Positions 9,322 to 17,854 of a stretch of DNA of 64,000 bases are shown in pieces. Under the pieces are notes generated by a model. That model did no database searches. It worked only from the letters and a program-made list of their open reading frames with translations, and was not told the DNA's origin. The translations under genes were made by a program, and so were the position numbers. Position 1 is the stretch's first letter. Every line of letters begins with the position of its first letter. Source of the DNA: Borreliella garinii (lineage in GTDB: Bacteria > Spirochaetota > Spirochaetia > Borreliales > Borreliaceae); contig NZ_CP018744.1 of NCBI RefSeq assembly GCF_001922545.1, forward strand, positions 310,001 through 374,000. The letters are read 5' to 3'.

Positions 9322-9696
9322 TTAAAATATCTTTGAGATTGTTTTCATTAAAGCTTCAGGATTAAAGGGTTTAACAAGCCAACCAGTAGCACCTGCTTTA
9401 CGTCCCTCATCAACCTTAGATTGCTCAGATTCAGTAGTAAGAACCAGTATAGGAACAAAGCTTCCAAACTCTCTTATCTGCTTAATAACACCAATTCCGT
9501 CTAAATTAGGCATGTTGATATCTGTAATGACAAGATCAAAATCTTTATCTCCTTGCCCAACTGCTTCTTTAAACTTTAAAACTCCTTCTAGACCATCCTT
9601 TGCTTCTGAGACTCCAAAACCGTTTTGTTCTAAAATATAAGCAACGCTTTGCCTTATTGCCCTATTATCATCAATAACCAAAATTCTTTTTTTCAT
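9322..9696 (-). CDS. cheY2: CheY-family response regulator CheY2
   Basis: Single-domain receiver of 124 residues. All phosphorylation residues are present: D9 and D10 (ILVIDDNRAIRQS), phospho-acceptor D59 (VITDINMPNLDG), T87 and K109 (WLVKPFNP). The switch aromatic position carries W106 instead of Tyr, a common variant in PilG/CheY-like regulators that do not bind the flagellar switch. It is the last gene of the chemosensory operon beginning at cheW2. From published work as I recall, CheY2 is dispensable for chemotaxis and motility but needed in the infectious cycle. By order BB_0570. Confidence 0.96.
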   Translation of the reverse strand: MKKRILVIDDNRAIRQSVAYILEQNGFGVSEAKDGLEGVLKFKEAVGQGDKDFDLVITDINMPNLDGIGVIKQIREFGSFVPILVLTTESEQSKVDEGRKAGATGWLVKPFNPEALMKTISKIF

Positions 9697-9736
9697 CTAA
9701 GTTTCTCCTAAAACCCTCCCAAAAAGTATATAAAAA

Positions 9737-11509
9737 TTAAAATAAAATTACACTACCTTCATCAAAGGAATGAACATCCTTAGCTTCCTCTATCAAAGAT
9801 AATAGGTATTTTTTATGAACAAATAAAGTAAATCGATTAGCAATTCTATTGACAAATTCTTTATCTTCAATTTCAACAGATTGAATTCCAGCTTTGGATA
9901 ATTCTAAATTAAGACTAAAATTTATTTTGTTTTCCATATTACTTAAAAAGTTTTCTATATCTAAAAGAGAATTTTTTAAATTTCTAACATTGTAGACTTC
10001 TAATTTCATTTCTTCAAATATTTCCATAAATTCAATTGAAAAAACTTCATAAGACAAAATATTATCAATGGCTATGTTCTTAATATCAAGAATATCATTC
10101 TTAATTTCTATAAATAATTTTTTAAATTTATTAAAATAATTTTTTTCAAGATAAAATCTATTGTCATAATCTTTAACAACTTTTTCAAGAAAAAAGATTA
10201 TTTGATCTAGAAATTCTATTCCCTTAGTAATATTAGAATCAATCTCTTTAATAATTTTTGACATTTCTGAAATATTACCCTCCATAGCTTTAAGTTCTGA
10301 TCTTTTGACAACTTCTATCTTTGACGCTATATTAATATTTTGAAACCTGGCAGAAATAGCTGCAATATTTGAAAACATTAGCTCTAATGATTTTATAAGC
10401 TTAACCTGTTCATAATATAAATTCAAAAAATTAGAATTATTTTTCTCAACATCATCAATTCTTCTAAGCAAATCAGACAAAATGCTAGAAAATTGTTCTA
10501 TTATTTTAGGAATATCTATGTATAAGGAATTATCAGACCTTAAATCGTTAATAGTTTGAATCGAACCAAGAGAAGCATCAATAAATTTCTCAAAAATAGT
10601 ATAATTTTTTTCAAGCTTTTCAAGAACATCTTTTACTATAACTTTTGATGTATCAGTAAAAACTGATAAAATTTTTAATTTTTGAATCTCGCTTATATCT
10701 CTAAATTTAAAAACATCAATATTAGAATACATAATATTTAAATGTTGTAAAGATTGAGTTAGTCTGTCTTGAAACTGAAGATAAGAAATAGAATTTACAA
10801 GTTTAAACTTAAATTCTAATAAAACTTTTAAAATATCATCATAAAGAGCAATAACACTTCCTATTCCATCTGAAAAGGCATCTATTTTTTTCATTAAATT
10901 ATCTCTAAATTCTTCAAGAATTTTATTTTCAGCTGTATTACTTTCATATACTTGATTTTTAGCCCTATCTAAACCAATTTTAACTTCTCGCCCCTTACTG
11001 GTAAGTTGATCTGCCTGTTTAATCATAGATTGGGTTAAAACCTTGATTTCACTAGTAATATAAGAAAAGGCTCCCCCAGCCTTACCAGCCCTCATGGCAA
11101 CTGTTAATGTATTAATAGACATTATTTCCATATCAAGGGAGCTTTTTTTCATTTTTTCAATCACATCTTCAAGTATTTCTATGTCTTTAACCTTACTCCT
11201 TATTACACTAAATTGAGATTCAAGAGAAGTTGTTGACGAATTGAAGTAAGCAACAAAATCATCTAATGCTCCTATAATCTTAGCTATGAAATTATTCAAA
11301 GAAGCATCATTATCAAGATCAAGATTAGAAATCAAGTCAATACTAAAAGATAAATCCTTAGAATCTTTAGAAATTTTTTCTATTAATTTAGGAATTGATT
11401 TGCTTAAATTTGAATAAATATGCCTTGCACTCTCATCGAAAGCTTCAAGTTTATAAAATAAAGTTGCCAAATAATCATTAGCAAAAAAGTCATTATTGTC
11501 ATTATCCAT
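9737..11509 (-). CDS. Receptor-like coiled-coil protein of the che operon, with two degenerate chemoreceptor hairpins
   Basis: Soluble 590-residue helical protein without membrane segment. Residues 127-160 (MEIMSINTLTVAMRAGKAGG, then AFSYITSEIKVL) align position by position with the chemoreceptor tip (LNAAxEAARAGExGxGFxVVAxEI). The key arginine (R140) is kept, while both contact glutamates are V137 and K143. A second similar stretch lies at residues 384-424 (AISARFQNINIASKIEVVKR). Between them is LQFQDRLTQ (244-252), a motif seen in some soluble receptor-like chemotaxis proteins. The gene lies 2 bases after cheB2 and 40 before cheY2. I infer it is the dedicated receptor or scaffold of the CheA1 array. 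By order BB_0569. Confidence 0.85.
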   Translation of the reverse strand: MDNDNNDFFANDYLATLFYKLEAFDESARHIYSNLSKSIPKLIEKISKDSKDLSFSIDLISNLDLDNDASLNNFIAKIIGALDDFVAYFNSSTTSLESQFSVIRSKVKDIEILEDVIEKMKKSSLDMEIMSINTLTVAMRAGKAGGAFSYITSEIKVLTQSMIKQADQLTSKGREVKIGLDRAKNQVYESNTAENKILEEFRDNLMKKIDAFSDGIGSVIALYDDILKVLLEFKFKLVNSISYLQFQDRLTQSLQHLNIMYSNIDVFKFRDISEIQKLKILSVFTDTSKVIVKDVLEKLEKNYTIFEKFIDASLGSIQTINDLRSDNSLYIDIPKIIEQFSSILSDLLRRIDDVEKNNSNFLNLYYEQVKLIKSLELMFSNIAAISARFQNINIASKIEVVKRSELKAMEGNISEMSKIIKEIDSNITKGIEFLDQIIFFLEKVVKDYDNRFYLEKNYFNKFKKLFIEIKNDILDIKNIAIDNILSYEVFSIEFMEIFEEMKLEVYNVRNLKNSLLDIENFLSNMENKINFSLNLELSKAGIQSVEIEDKEFVNRIANRFTLFVHKKYLLSLIEEAKDVHSFDEGSVILF

Positions 11510-11511
11510 TA

Positions 11512-12669
11512 CTAAGATCTCCTCAGAACATGATCAGCTATTTTACTTAAAGGAAGGATTTTATCTACAGCTCCTATTTTTATAGCTTCCATTGGCATAC
11601 CAAAAACAACAGACGTTTCTTGATCTTGGGCAATAGTATAAGCGCCATTTTTTTTCATTTCAAGCATACAAATAGCACCGTCATCTCCCATACCTGTAAG
11701 GATAACACCAATAGCATTAGAGCCTGCATACATTGCAGCAGACCTAAAAAGTACATTTACAGAAGGCTTATGCCTACTAACAAGGGGCCCATCTAATAAG
11801 TTTACAAAATAATTTCCACTACCATATTTTACAATCAAATGATAACTTCCATTAGCAATTATTACAAGACCTGGACGAAGAATGTCTCCATCCTCAGCTT
11901 CTTTAATATCAATATTAAACTCATTGTTTAAGCTTCTTGCAAAAGACTTTGTAAATCCCCCCGGCATATGTTGAACAATAATAATTGGGGGAGAATCTTT
12001 TTTAAAAGAGCTTAAAAAAATTCTTAAAGCCTCTGTACCACCAGTTGAAGAACCAACAACGATAATTTTACCAGTTTTATGCTTATTGAGAAGGCCTTGA
12101 TATTTAATAATAACATCCGGATCATTTTTGGGAGCAAAATTAATAACATCAGAAACTCTATAGCTTTTCCTTATACTTGAATCATCTAAGCTGTTTTCTC
12201 TCAATTCTACTTTAGAATGACTGGAAAAATCGGGTGCAGAAATCCTTTTAACTTCATAAGAAGATATTAATTTATTTTTAACTAGATTTCTCAATTCAAG
12301 CTTTATTAAAGCTAAATACTTGCTACGAAATAAATCAACTGTAAGCTTAAAGTTAAGTTTATTTATTATTAATTTAACCTTTTCTTTACTTTGCTCAAGA
12401 CATCCAAAATTTGGAAACATTTCATTTTGTGCAATAAATACAACAGGAAGAGATATATTATTAAGAACATTATTCAAAGAATTCCCAAAATTAGATCTCG
12501 CCGTATTCTCGTCAATAATAACTAAATCTGGAAATTTTTGCAAAAACACATTAATAAGGTTTAAAGAATTAAAGCCAGCATTTAATATCTCAACATCATT
12601 ATCTTTAGAAAAAGCTCTAATAAAAACCTGCTTTATAAGACCTTGAATATCAATTACTAATATCTTCAT
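11512..12669 (-). CDS. cheB2: Chemotaxis protein-glutamate methylesterase CheB2 with degenerate receiver
   Basis: Removes methyl groups from chemoreceptors. The C-terminal esterase domain (about 195-385) is intact: catalytic S208 in VVGSSTGGTEAL, H234 in IVQHMPGGFT and D330 in ILTGMGDDGA. The N-terminal receiver is poor. The acidic pair is D7-I8 (ILVIDIQGL) instead of two acidic residues, the acceptor region reads LVIIDENTARSN with D53 but no MPxMDG, and no clear KP motif follows. A 60-residue linker separates the domains. Located 2 bases before the receptor-like gene. Control by phosphorylation is doubtful. By order BB_0568. Confidence 0.95.
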   Translation of the reverse strand: MKILVIDIQGLIKQVFIRAFSKDNDVEILNAGFNSLNLINVFLQKFPDLVIIDENTARSNFGNSLNNVLNNISLPVVFIAQNEMFPNFGCLEQSKEKVKLIINKLNFKLTVDLFRSKYLALIKLELRNLVKNKLISSYEVKRISAPDFSSHSKVELRENSLDDSSIRKSYRVSDVINFAPKNDPDVIIKYQGLLNKHKTGKIIVVGSSTGGTEALRIFLSSFKKDSPPIIIVQHMPGGFTKSFARSLNNEFNIDIKEAEDGDILRPGLVIIANGSYHLIVKYGSGNYFVNLLDGPLVSRHKPSVNVLFRSAAMYAGSNAIGVILTGMGDDGAICMLEMKKNGAYTIAQDQETSVVFGMPMEAIKIGAVDKILPLSKIADHVLRRS

Positions 12670-12725
12670 TATTATATTTTAATATTTTTAACCTTTAAAA
12701 CCAAAAATCTGTATTTTCGTTTTTT

Positions 12726-14867
12726 TTATCTTATAAGCTTAGTTATTGCATCTATGTCAACAACCAAAGCCAAACTTCCATCACCAAGTATAGTGGCTCC
12801 AGAAACCCCTTCCACTCGAGAATAAATTTTACCCAAAGCTTTTATAACGGTTTGATGTTGCCCTAAAACTTCGTCAACCACAATACCCATTTTCCCGCTA
12901 TTTGTATTCACAACAACAACTTGCTCACTAATGCTCTTCTCGCTAGAAACCTGAAAAAACTCTCTAAGCCGAATAAAACTAATCATACTACCCCTATAAT
13001 TCATTACATTGCTTTTAGTCTCAACCCCATCCATTTGAGAAATTAAATTATTAGATTCTAAACAAGACTCAACATTAGAAAGGGGAACAATAAAGTGCTC
13101 ATCTTTTACCCTGACAAGCCAACCCTCAATAATAGCCAAGGTCAATGGAAAAATTAATTTAGTTCTAGTATATTTGCCAAGCTCGCTTTCAAGTACAACA
13201 TGTCCTCTTAAAGATTCAACCTGCTTCTTAACAACATCCATACCAATCCCACGACCTGATATATCAGTAACGGAACTTGCGGTTGAAAATCCAGGCTCAA
13301 AAATCAAATTATAAATATCAATATTGGATAAAGTTTTGGCAGCTGAGTCAGAAATTATATTGCGCTCTATGGCCTTTTTAAGTATTTTATTCTTATCAAG
13401 ACCTCTTCCATCATCCTCAATAATAACAATAACAGAATCCCCAGCTTGACAAGCTGAAAGCTTAATAATTCCTTTAGGATCTTTGCCTAACCTTTCTCTC
13501 TCTTCAGGCGATTCAATTCCATGATCTATTGAGTTTCGAATTAAATGAACCAAAGGTTCATTAAGCTTTTCAATAATACTTTTATCAAGAACAGTATCGC
13601 CCCCAGAAGCATGATAAAGAATTGACTTACCAAGACTAGTAGATAAATCTTTTACTATCCTTTGAAATTTTACAAACAAAATCTCAATAGGAACTGTTCT
13701 AAGCCCTGTTGTATAATCCCTAAGCTCATTAATCAGTAAAGAAAATTCTGCTGATATTGAATTTAAAATATTACTATTTCTGTTTTCGGCCTCTTTTGAA
13801 AGCTTTGACTGTATTGTAACAAGCTCTCCAACAAGATTTACCAAATGGTCAAGCTTTTTAGAATCTACTTTAATACTAGCAATATTAACCTTGCTTCTAG
13901 CAGTATCATCTTGAACATTGGATCTGTTTTTGTCTCCATTTGAAAAAGATTTTCCAATAAATGCCGATTTTTTAAATGCAGAATTAGCAGAATCTTTGAT
14001 ACTTCTATCCAAGCTCGATAAATTAAAATTTTTAAGTCCTAAATTATCGCCTTTATCTGTCTCTAAACATTTATCTAATTCTTGAATATCAATTTTCGAT
14101 TGAGAATCTAAAAATATAAAAATATCTGCAATACTCTCTCTGTTCTCTTCTGTATCTAACCTTATCTCCCAATCAACATAAACATTGTCAGGAGAAATAA
14201 GCTCTAAATCTGGAATGTTATCTACTTTGGCTCTAACATGGCCACTTCCCAAATCAATTAACTTGTTCAATAGATTTATAGGCTTGTGCCCATGAAACAA
14301 AATACCCTTAGCAGGAGAAAAAAGAATTTTATAACTCTTAAATTCAGATCGTAAAGCCTCATCATCAAATTTATTGTCTGAATTTACTTTCAAACACTCT
14401 TCTAAAACAGAACTATTGTCGGGTTTTGAAAAATCATTTTCTAAAGCTTCTTGAAAAGCCTCTTTAACATTAGGGGCCTCAAGAACTCTTTTAATTTCAT
14501 CTACCAAAAACTGTTTACGCTTATCAAAGTCAATCTCAGAAATTTCTTCATCACCTTCAATAAGCTCCCTAATAAAATCAACTGACATTAAGGTAGCATC
14601 AATAGCGGCTTGATTAAAAGCAGCCCGACCATCTTTTATAACATCAAGAACCGTTTCTATTTCATGGACAAGCGATGCTGTAAAATTAAAACCAAACATA
14701 CCAGAACTTCCCTTTATGGTATGTAAATTTCTAAAAATAGAATTAATAATCTCTTGATCTGAACCTGCCTCAAGATTAAGAAGTGCTTGCTCAATATCTG
14801 AAATATTTTCTATTGATTCTTCCTTAAAGGAATTCTTAAATTTATCAATCACATCACTACTATCCAT
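12726..14867 (-). CDS. cheA1: Chemotaxis histidine kinase CheA1
   Basis: Kinase of 713 residues. Domains in order: HPt with phospho-histidine H49 (RNLHTIKGSSGMFGF); a P2-like region around 185-275 containing ILFSPAKGILFHGHKPINLL; a low-complexity linker; dimerisation helices around 340-400; an ATPase with N-box HLIRNSIDHGIESPEER, G1 IEDDGRGLDK and G2 GRGIGMDVVK; and a C-terminal CheW-like domain ending IDAITKLIR. All catalytic motifs are intact. It is in the same operon as cheW2, the STAS gene and cheB2. From the literature as I recall, CheA2 (elsewhere) drives motility control, so CheA1 serves a separate pathway. By order BB_0567. Confidence 0.97.
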   Translation of the reverse strand: MDSSDVIDKFKNSFKEESIENISDIEQALLNLEAGSDQEIINSIFRNLHTIKGSSGMFGFNFTASLVHEIETVLDVIKDGRAAFNQAAIDATLMSVDFIRELIEGDEEISEIDFDKRKQFLVDEIKRVLEAPNVKEAFQEALENDFSKPDNSSVLEECLKVNSDNKFDDEALRSEFKSYKILFSPAKGILFHGHKPINLLNKLIDLGSGHVRAKVDNIPDLELISPDNVYVDWEIRLDTEENRESIADIFIFLDSQSKIDIQELDKCLETDKGDNLGLKNFNLSSLDRSIKDSANSAFKKSAFIGKSFSNGDKNRSNVQDDTARSKVNIASIKVDSKKLDHLVNLVGELVTIQSKLSKEAENRNSNILNSISAEFSLLINELRDYTTGLRTVPIEILFVKFQRIVKDLSTSLGKSILYHASGGDTVLDKSIIEKLNEPLVHLIRNSIDHGIESPEERERLGKDPKGIIKLSACQAGDSVIVIIEDDGRGLDKNKILKKAIERNIISDSAAKTLSNIDIYNLIFEPGFSTASSVTDISGRGIGMDVVKKQVESLRGHVVLESELGKYTRTKLIFPLTLAIIEGWLVRVKDEHFIVPLSNVESCLESNNLISQMDGVETKSNVMNYRGSMISFIRLREFFQVSSEKSISEQVVVVNTNSGKMGIVVDEVLGQHQTVIKALGKIYSRVEGVSGATILGDGSLALVVDIDAITKLIR

Positions 14868-14882
14868 AAGCTTTCCTTAAAT

Positions 14883-15194
14883 TTAAAATCCAACCAAATT
14901 AGCTCCCAAATCAAAGCTATCAACATCTTCAATATCTATTAAAAACCCGCCATATATTAATGAACTTAAAACTTCATCGGATGGATACTCAATTTTTACA
15001 AATAAATTTTTATTCTTAGCATATTTATTAGATGCATACAAAATTTGTATAAAAGTAATATCTATTTTTTCAACATTCGAAAGATCAATAGTAAGAGTAT
15101 CCCCTTCTTTCATTTTTTTAAAAATATGCAACAAATCTTCTTTTACCTTAAAAATACTATTTACTACAAGCTCTCCTTCAGGCCTATAAATCAT
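14883..15194 (-). CDS. STAS-domain protein (anti-sigma-antagonist type) in the che operon
   Basis: A 103-residue single-domain protein. The pattern LTIDLSNVEKIDITFIQILY is the STAS core strand-helix, where other members have a D-S-S-G phosphorylation motif; here it is D45-I46-T47-F48, leaving a threonine near the phosphorylation position. Similar short STAS proteins accompany chemosensory operons in other bacteria. It is 15 bases before cheA1 and 11 after cheW2, so it is surely co-translated with them. It could be a phospho-acceptor, a localisation partner or a scaffold; none can be chosen from sequence. By order BB_0566. Confidence 0.82.
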   Translation of the reverse strand: MIYRPEGELVVNSIFKVKEDLLHIFKKMKEGDTLTIDLSNVEKIDITFIQILYASNKYAKNKNLFVKIEYPSDEVLSSLIYGGFLIDIEDVDSFDLGANLVGF

Positions 15195-15205
15195 GACTAA
15201 AACTC

Positions 15206-15748
15206 CTATTGCTGCTGATGCTCGGGATCATATATTGTTGTATTTCTAAATCTAGAAAGCTCTCTAACGTCAAATAAATTTTCTACATCTAAAATAATAA
15301 TAAACTTATTATTACTCTTGCCAATTCCTGAAATAAACTTTGAATTAAATCCTGATCCAATCTTAGGAGCGTCATCAATACTAAATGGATCTAATTCAAG
15401 AACTTCATTGACATAATCTACTAAAATTCCAAGATTAAATTCATCTCCCTCGTAAACTAAAGTCAATATAATAATATTTGAAATATTAACTCCCTTATTT
15501 CTCTTTTTCTCATCCTCATCAACAACACGATCACCCATTCCAAATTGCTTTCGAATATCAATTATTGGAACGATCTTGCCTCTATTATTTATTATTCCTG
15601 CCATGTAACTGGGAGTTCTTGGGATTTTTGATATCTTCGTATATTCCAAAACCTCAACAACATATTTAATCTCAATAGCATAAAGCTCGTCCAAACTAAA
15701 TAAAAGATACTGACTTAAAGAATCTTGCATATCTGAATCCATGCCCAT
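15206..15748 (-). CDS. cheW2: CheW-family coupling protein CheW2
   Basis: Couples receptors to CheA. The 180-residue protein has the CheW double beta-barrel signature: LFSLDELYAIEIKYVVEVLE, then ISKIPRTPSYMAGIINNRGK and IVPIIDIRKQFG, then FNLGILVDYVNEVLEL. First gene of the operon cheW2-STAS-cheA1-cheB2-receptor-cheY2. ATG 15748 follows AAAGGGG at suitable spacing; a second ATG two codons later is possible. A short insertion (MGDRVVDEDEKKRNKGVN) interrupts the second barrel. By order BB_0565. Confidence 0.95.
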   Translation of the reverse strand: MGMDSDMQDSLSQYLLFSLDELYAIEIKYVVEVLEYTKISKIPRTPSYMAGIINNRGKIVPIIDIRKQFGMGDRVVDEDEKKRNKGVNISNIIILTLVYEGDEFNLGILVDYVNEVLELDPFSIDDAPKIGSGFNSKFISGIGKSNNKFIIILDVENLFDVRELSRFRNTTIYDPEHQQQ

Positions 15749-15874
15749 AAACGCCCCTTTAAATACAATTAAAATCTCAAATAGAATATTAATATCAAGA
15801 TTAATATTACTTCATATATTAATAAATACAAATTAAAAGTTAATAAAATTTAATTTCTAATAAACAATAAAAGA

Positions 15875-15903
15875 CATAATTTAGCAGAATTCTATCTTAT
15901 AAT
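15875..15903 (+). promoter_or_regulatory. Candidate promoter for the first barrel gene
   Basis: A perfect TATAAT at 15898-15903 lies about 50 bases before ATG 15954. The -35 region at the expected distance (CATAAT, 15875-15880) is a poor match, so the call rests on the -10 box and position in the divergent gap. Confidence 0.35.
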
Positions 15904-15953
15904 TTAGATATAAAGTTGTAGTTTAATTTATATTTCGCATAAAAAAGTTAACA

Positions 15954-16538
15954 ATGCAAAGTAAAAACAAAATAATCAAATTATTAATAATAATTATATT
16001 ATTATTCAATGTTGAGAATATTTTCACAAACGAAAAATCTAAAAACAGCTCAACTAGTTCAAAAGTTGACAGCTTACAAACAAAAACTAAAATAAAATTT
16101 GGCTTTATTCTGCCTTATCCTACTGCAATAGAATTTAGCATCAATAACTTTAATATTGGAATAGGAGTAACAATACTAAGCGTCTCAGAATTTTTTCCAA
16201 AATCACCAGTAGCATTGCTATTTAAAACATATTTTGACTATATGTTCTTAAATTTAAGAATTAAAAATTCAAATTTTATCTTTTTTCTAGGATCTGGCCT
16301 ATTTTTTGAAATAGGCAAAATTACAAACTCAAATTTAACAAATGTTTTTTCTGGGATTACCTATAAAATCGGAATGGGTTTGCCCTTAGGAATAACATAT
16401 GAAGCTTATTATGACGTTATTGAAATTATAATAAAAACAACACCATCAATTTTTATTGGCCAATTACCTAACGGAAATTTAATGTTCCCAATAAAAGGAA
16501 ATTTCTCTATCGGAATAAAATGCTCTTTTAAGATATAG
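15954..16538 (+). CDS. Predicted small outer-membrane beta-barrel protein (first of a tandem trio)
   Basis: A 194-residue exported protein. Signal-like N-terminus IIKLLIIIILLFNVENIFTN, a polar Ser/Lys linker, then alternating hydrophobic strands with glycines and aromatics (KIKFGFILPYPTAIEFSI, FNIGIGVTIL, FIFFLGSGLFFEIG) and a C-terminal strand FSIGIKCSFKI with the terminal aromatic pattern of outer-membrane proteins. It resembles the two genes that follow (shared FG-P-P start of the first strand), so they are tandem paralogues of the DUF3996/BAPKO_0422-type Borrelia barrels. Function unknown. By order BB_0564. Confidence 0.8.
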   Translation: MQSKNKIIKLLIIIILLFNVENIFTNEKSKNSSTSSKVDSLQTKTKIKFGFILPYPTAIEFSINNFNIGIGVTILSVSEFFPKSPVALLFKTYFDYMFLNLRIKNSNFIFFLGSGLFFEIGKITNSNLTNVFSGITYKIGMGLPLGITYEAYYDVIEIIIKTTPSIFIGQLPNGNLMFPIKGNFSIGIKCSFKI

Positions 16539-16619
16539 TTTCCACTCTTTAGATAAAAAAAATTATTGAACTAAAATTATTTAAAGGCCAAAATATTGCG
16601 CTTAGGAGATGACAAAACA

Positions 16620-17138
16620 ATGAGAACAAAAATAATTATTGTGTTAATTATTATTTTATTAGCCCCAAGCTTAGGATTTGCTAATTCAAAAGCATCTGCA
16701 AGGGGTAAATTTGGAGCAGGAATTATCCTCCCACTACCAATTGCTTTACATATTAATATGGGGAACTTTGATCTTGACATTGGTCTTTACAGTGGAGTAA
16801 ATAATTTATTTTCAGATTGGAAAACACTGTTTATCGCATTGGACTATATTTTCTACATATATACATTCCCAGGAGCTGCTAATATTTTGGATTTTTCAGT
16901 TGGAGCTGGGGGGTATGGAACAATATGGTTTTCAAGATTTGGCGGCAGTAAATCGGGCTCTGGACCAATGAGCATTGGAGCAAGATTGCCTTTGGCTTTC
17001 AATCTTGCAGTATTTAGAAAAAAATTTGACATATTTTTACGAATAGCACCGGGGCTTGGAATGAACATTTGGAGCGCTGGCATTGGATTTAGATGGGAAG
17101 TATTCGCAGGATTGGGACTAAGATTCTGGTTTACTTAA
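16620..17138 (+). CDS. Predicted small outer-membrane beta-barrel protein (second of the trio)
   Basis: A 172-residue protein with clear signal peptide (IIIVLIIILLAPSLGFANS) and glycine-rich beta strands (ARGKFGAGIILPLPIAL, NFDLDIGLYSGV, ILDFSVGAGGYGTIWF, FAGLGLRFWF at the end). Eight strands can be drawn, as in OmpX-sized barrels. Start choice: a TTG at 16596 is in frame, but AGGAG at 16604-16608 lies inside that extension and points to ATG 16620 (11-base spacing). Paralogue of its neighbours. By order BB_0563. Confidence 0.8.
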   Translation: MRTKIIIVLIIILLAPSLGFANSKASARGKFGAGIILPLPIALHINMGNFDLDIGLYSGVNNLFSDWKTLFIALDYIFYIYTFPGAANILDFSVGAGGYGTIWFSRFGGSKSGSGPMSIGARLPLAFNLAVFRKKFDIFLRIAPGLGMNIWSAGIGFRWEVFAGLGLRFWFT

Positions 17139-17142
17139 TAAT

Positions 17143-17171
17143 ACAATTATTCTTTTTAAAAGAATAATTGT
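17143..17171. repeat. Perfect inverted repeat between barrel genes
   Basis: ACAATTATTCTTTT and AAAAGAATAATTGT are exact reverse complements separated by one T, giving a stable RNA hairpin 5 bases after the stop of the second barrel gene. There is no T run on either side, so it may be an mRNA-stabilising or processing hairpin rather than a classic terminator. Confidence 0.7.
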
Positions 17172-17288
17172 TAAAAAATCAAATCATTCCAAAAAACTTA
17201 AACACAAAATTTAAATATCCAAAGAATTATTTTTATTGTTTTAAAATTCAAAAATAAAATATAATAATAAGATAAAATTTGGGAGACA

Positions 17289-17831
17289 ATGTTGAAAAAA
17301 ATCTTCATATTACTCATTATGATTGCAAATATATCTATAAATAGTTTTGCAAAAGATTCGTATTTAAATAGAGGTATTGGCTTTGGAGCAAGCATTGGAA
17401 ATCCAATTATTAACTTAATAATGTCATTTCCTTTCATTGACTTTGAAATAGGCTATGGTGGTAGCAATGGAATAAATTTATCGGGCCTTAAGCTTGAATC
17501 AAAACTTTATGATTTTAATTTATTAGCAATAGCAGCACTTGATTTCATTTTTACAATACCTTTGATAAAAAAATTAAATTTAGGAGTTGGAATAGGAGGA
17601 AATCTAAGTCTATCGTCTCACACATCTAAATTAATAAACATAGAATTAGGATTTGGAATAAGAATTCCACTGGTTATTTTTTACGACATTACAGAAAATT
17701 TAGAAATAGGCATAAAGATAGCACCTTCAATAGAATTCATCTCAAATACAAGATCCCTTGCACACCACAGAACCTATTCAGGCATAAAACCAAACCTTGC
17801 TGGGGGAATATCCGCTAAGTACTATATCTAA
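17289..17831 (+). CDS. Predicted membrane beta-barrel protein with GXSXG motif (BB_0562-like, reported lipase activity)
   Basis: A 180-residue exported protein: signal peptide FILLIMIANISINSFA, then amphipathic strands (GIGFGASIGNPIINLI, LNLGVGIGGNLSLSS, IELGFGIRIPLVIF) and a C-terminal strand GGISAKYYI. It contains GGSNG at residues 57-61, a GXSXG serine-hydrolase-like motif centred on S59; the other two paralogues lack it. By order this is BB_0562, which I recall being reported as a nutritional virulence factor with lipase activity needed in fatty-acid-poor conditions. GGGAG precedes ATG at good spacing. It converges on gnd. Confidence 0.82.
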   Translation: MLKKIFILLIMIANISINSFAKDSYLNRGIGFGASIGNPIINLIMSFPFIDFEIGYGGSNGINLSGLKLESKLYDFNLLAIAALDFIFTIPLIKKLNLGVGIGGNLSLSSHTSKLINIELGFGIRIPLVIFYDITENLEIGIKIAPSIEFISNTRSLAHHRTYSGIKPNLAGGISAKYYI

Positions 17832-17854
17832 ATCCACATAGTGATTCATTAAAT

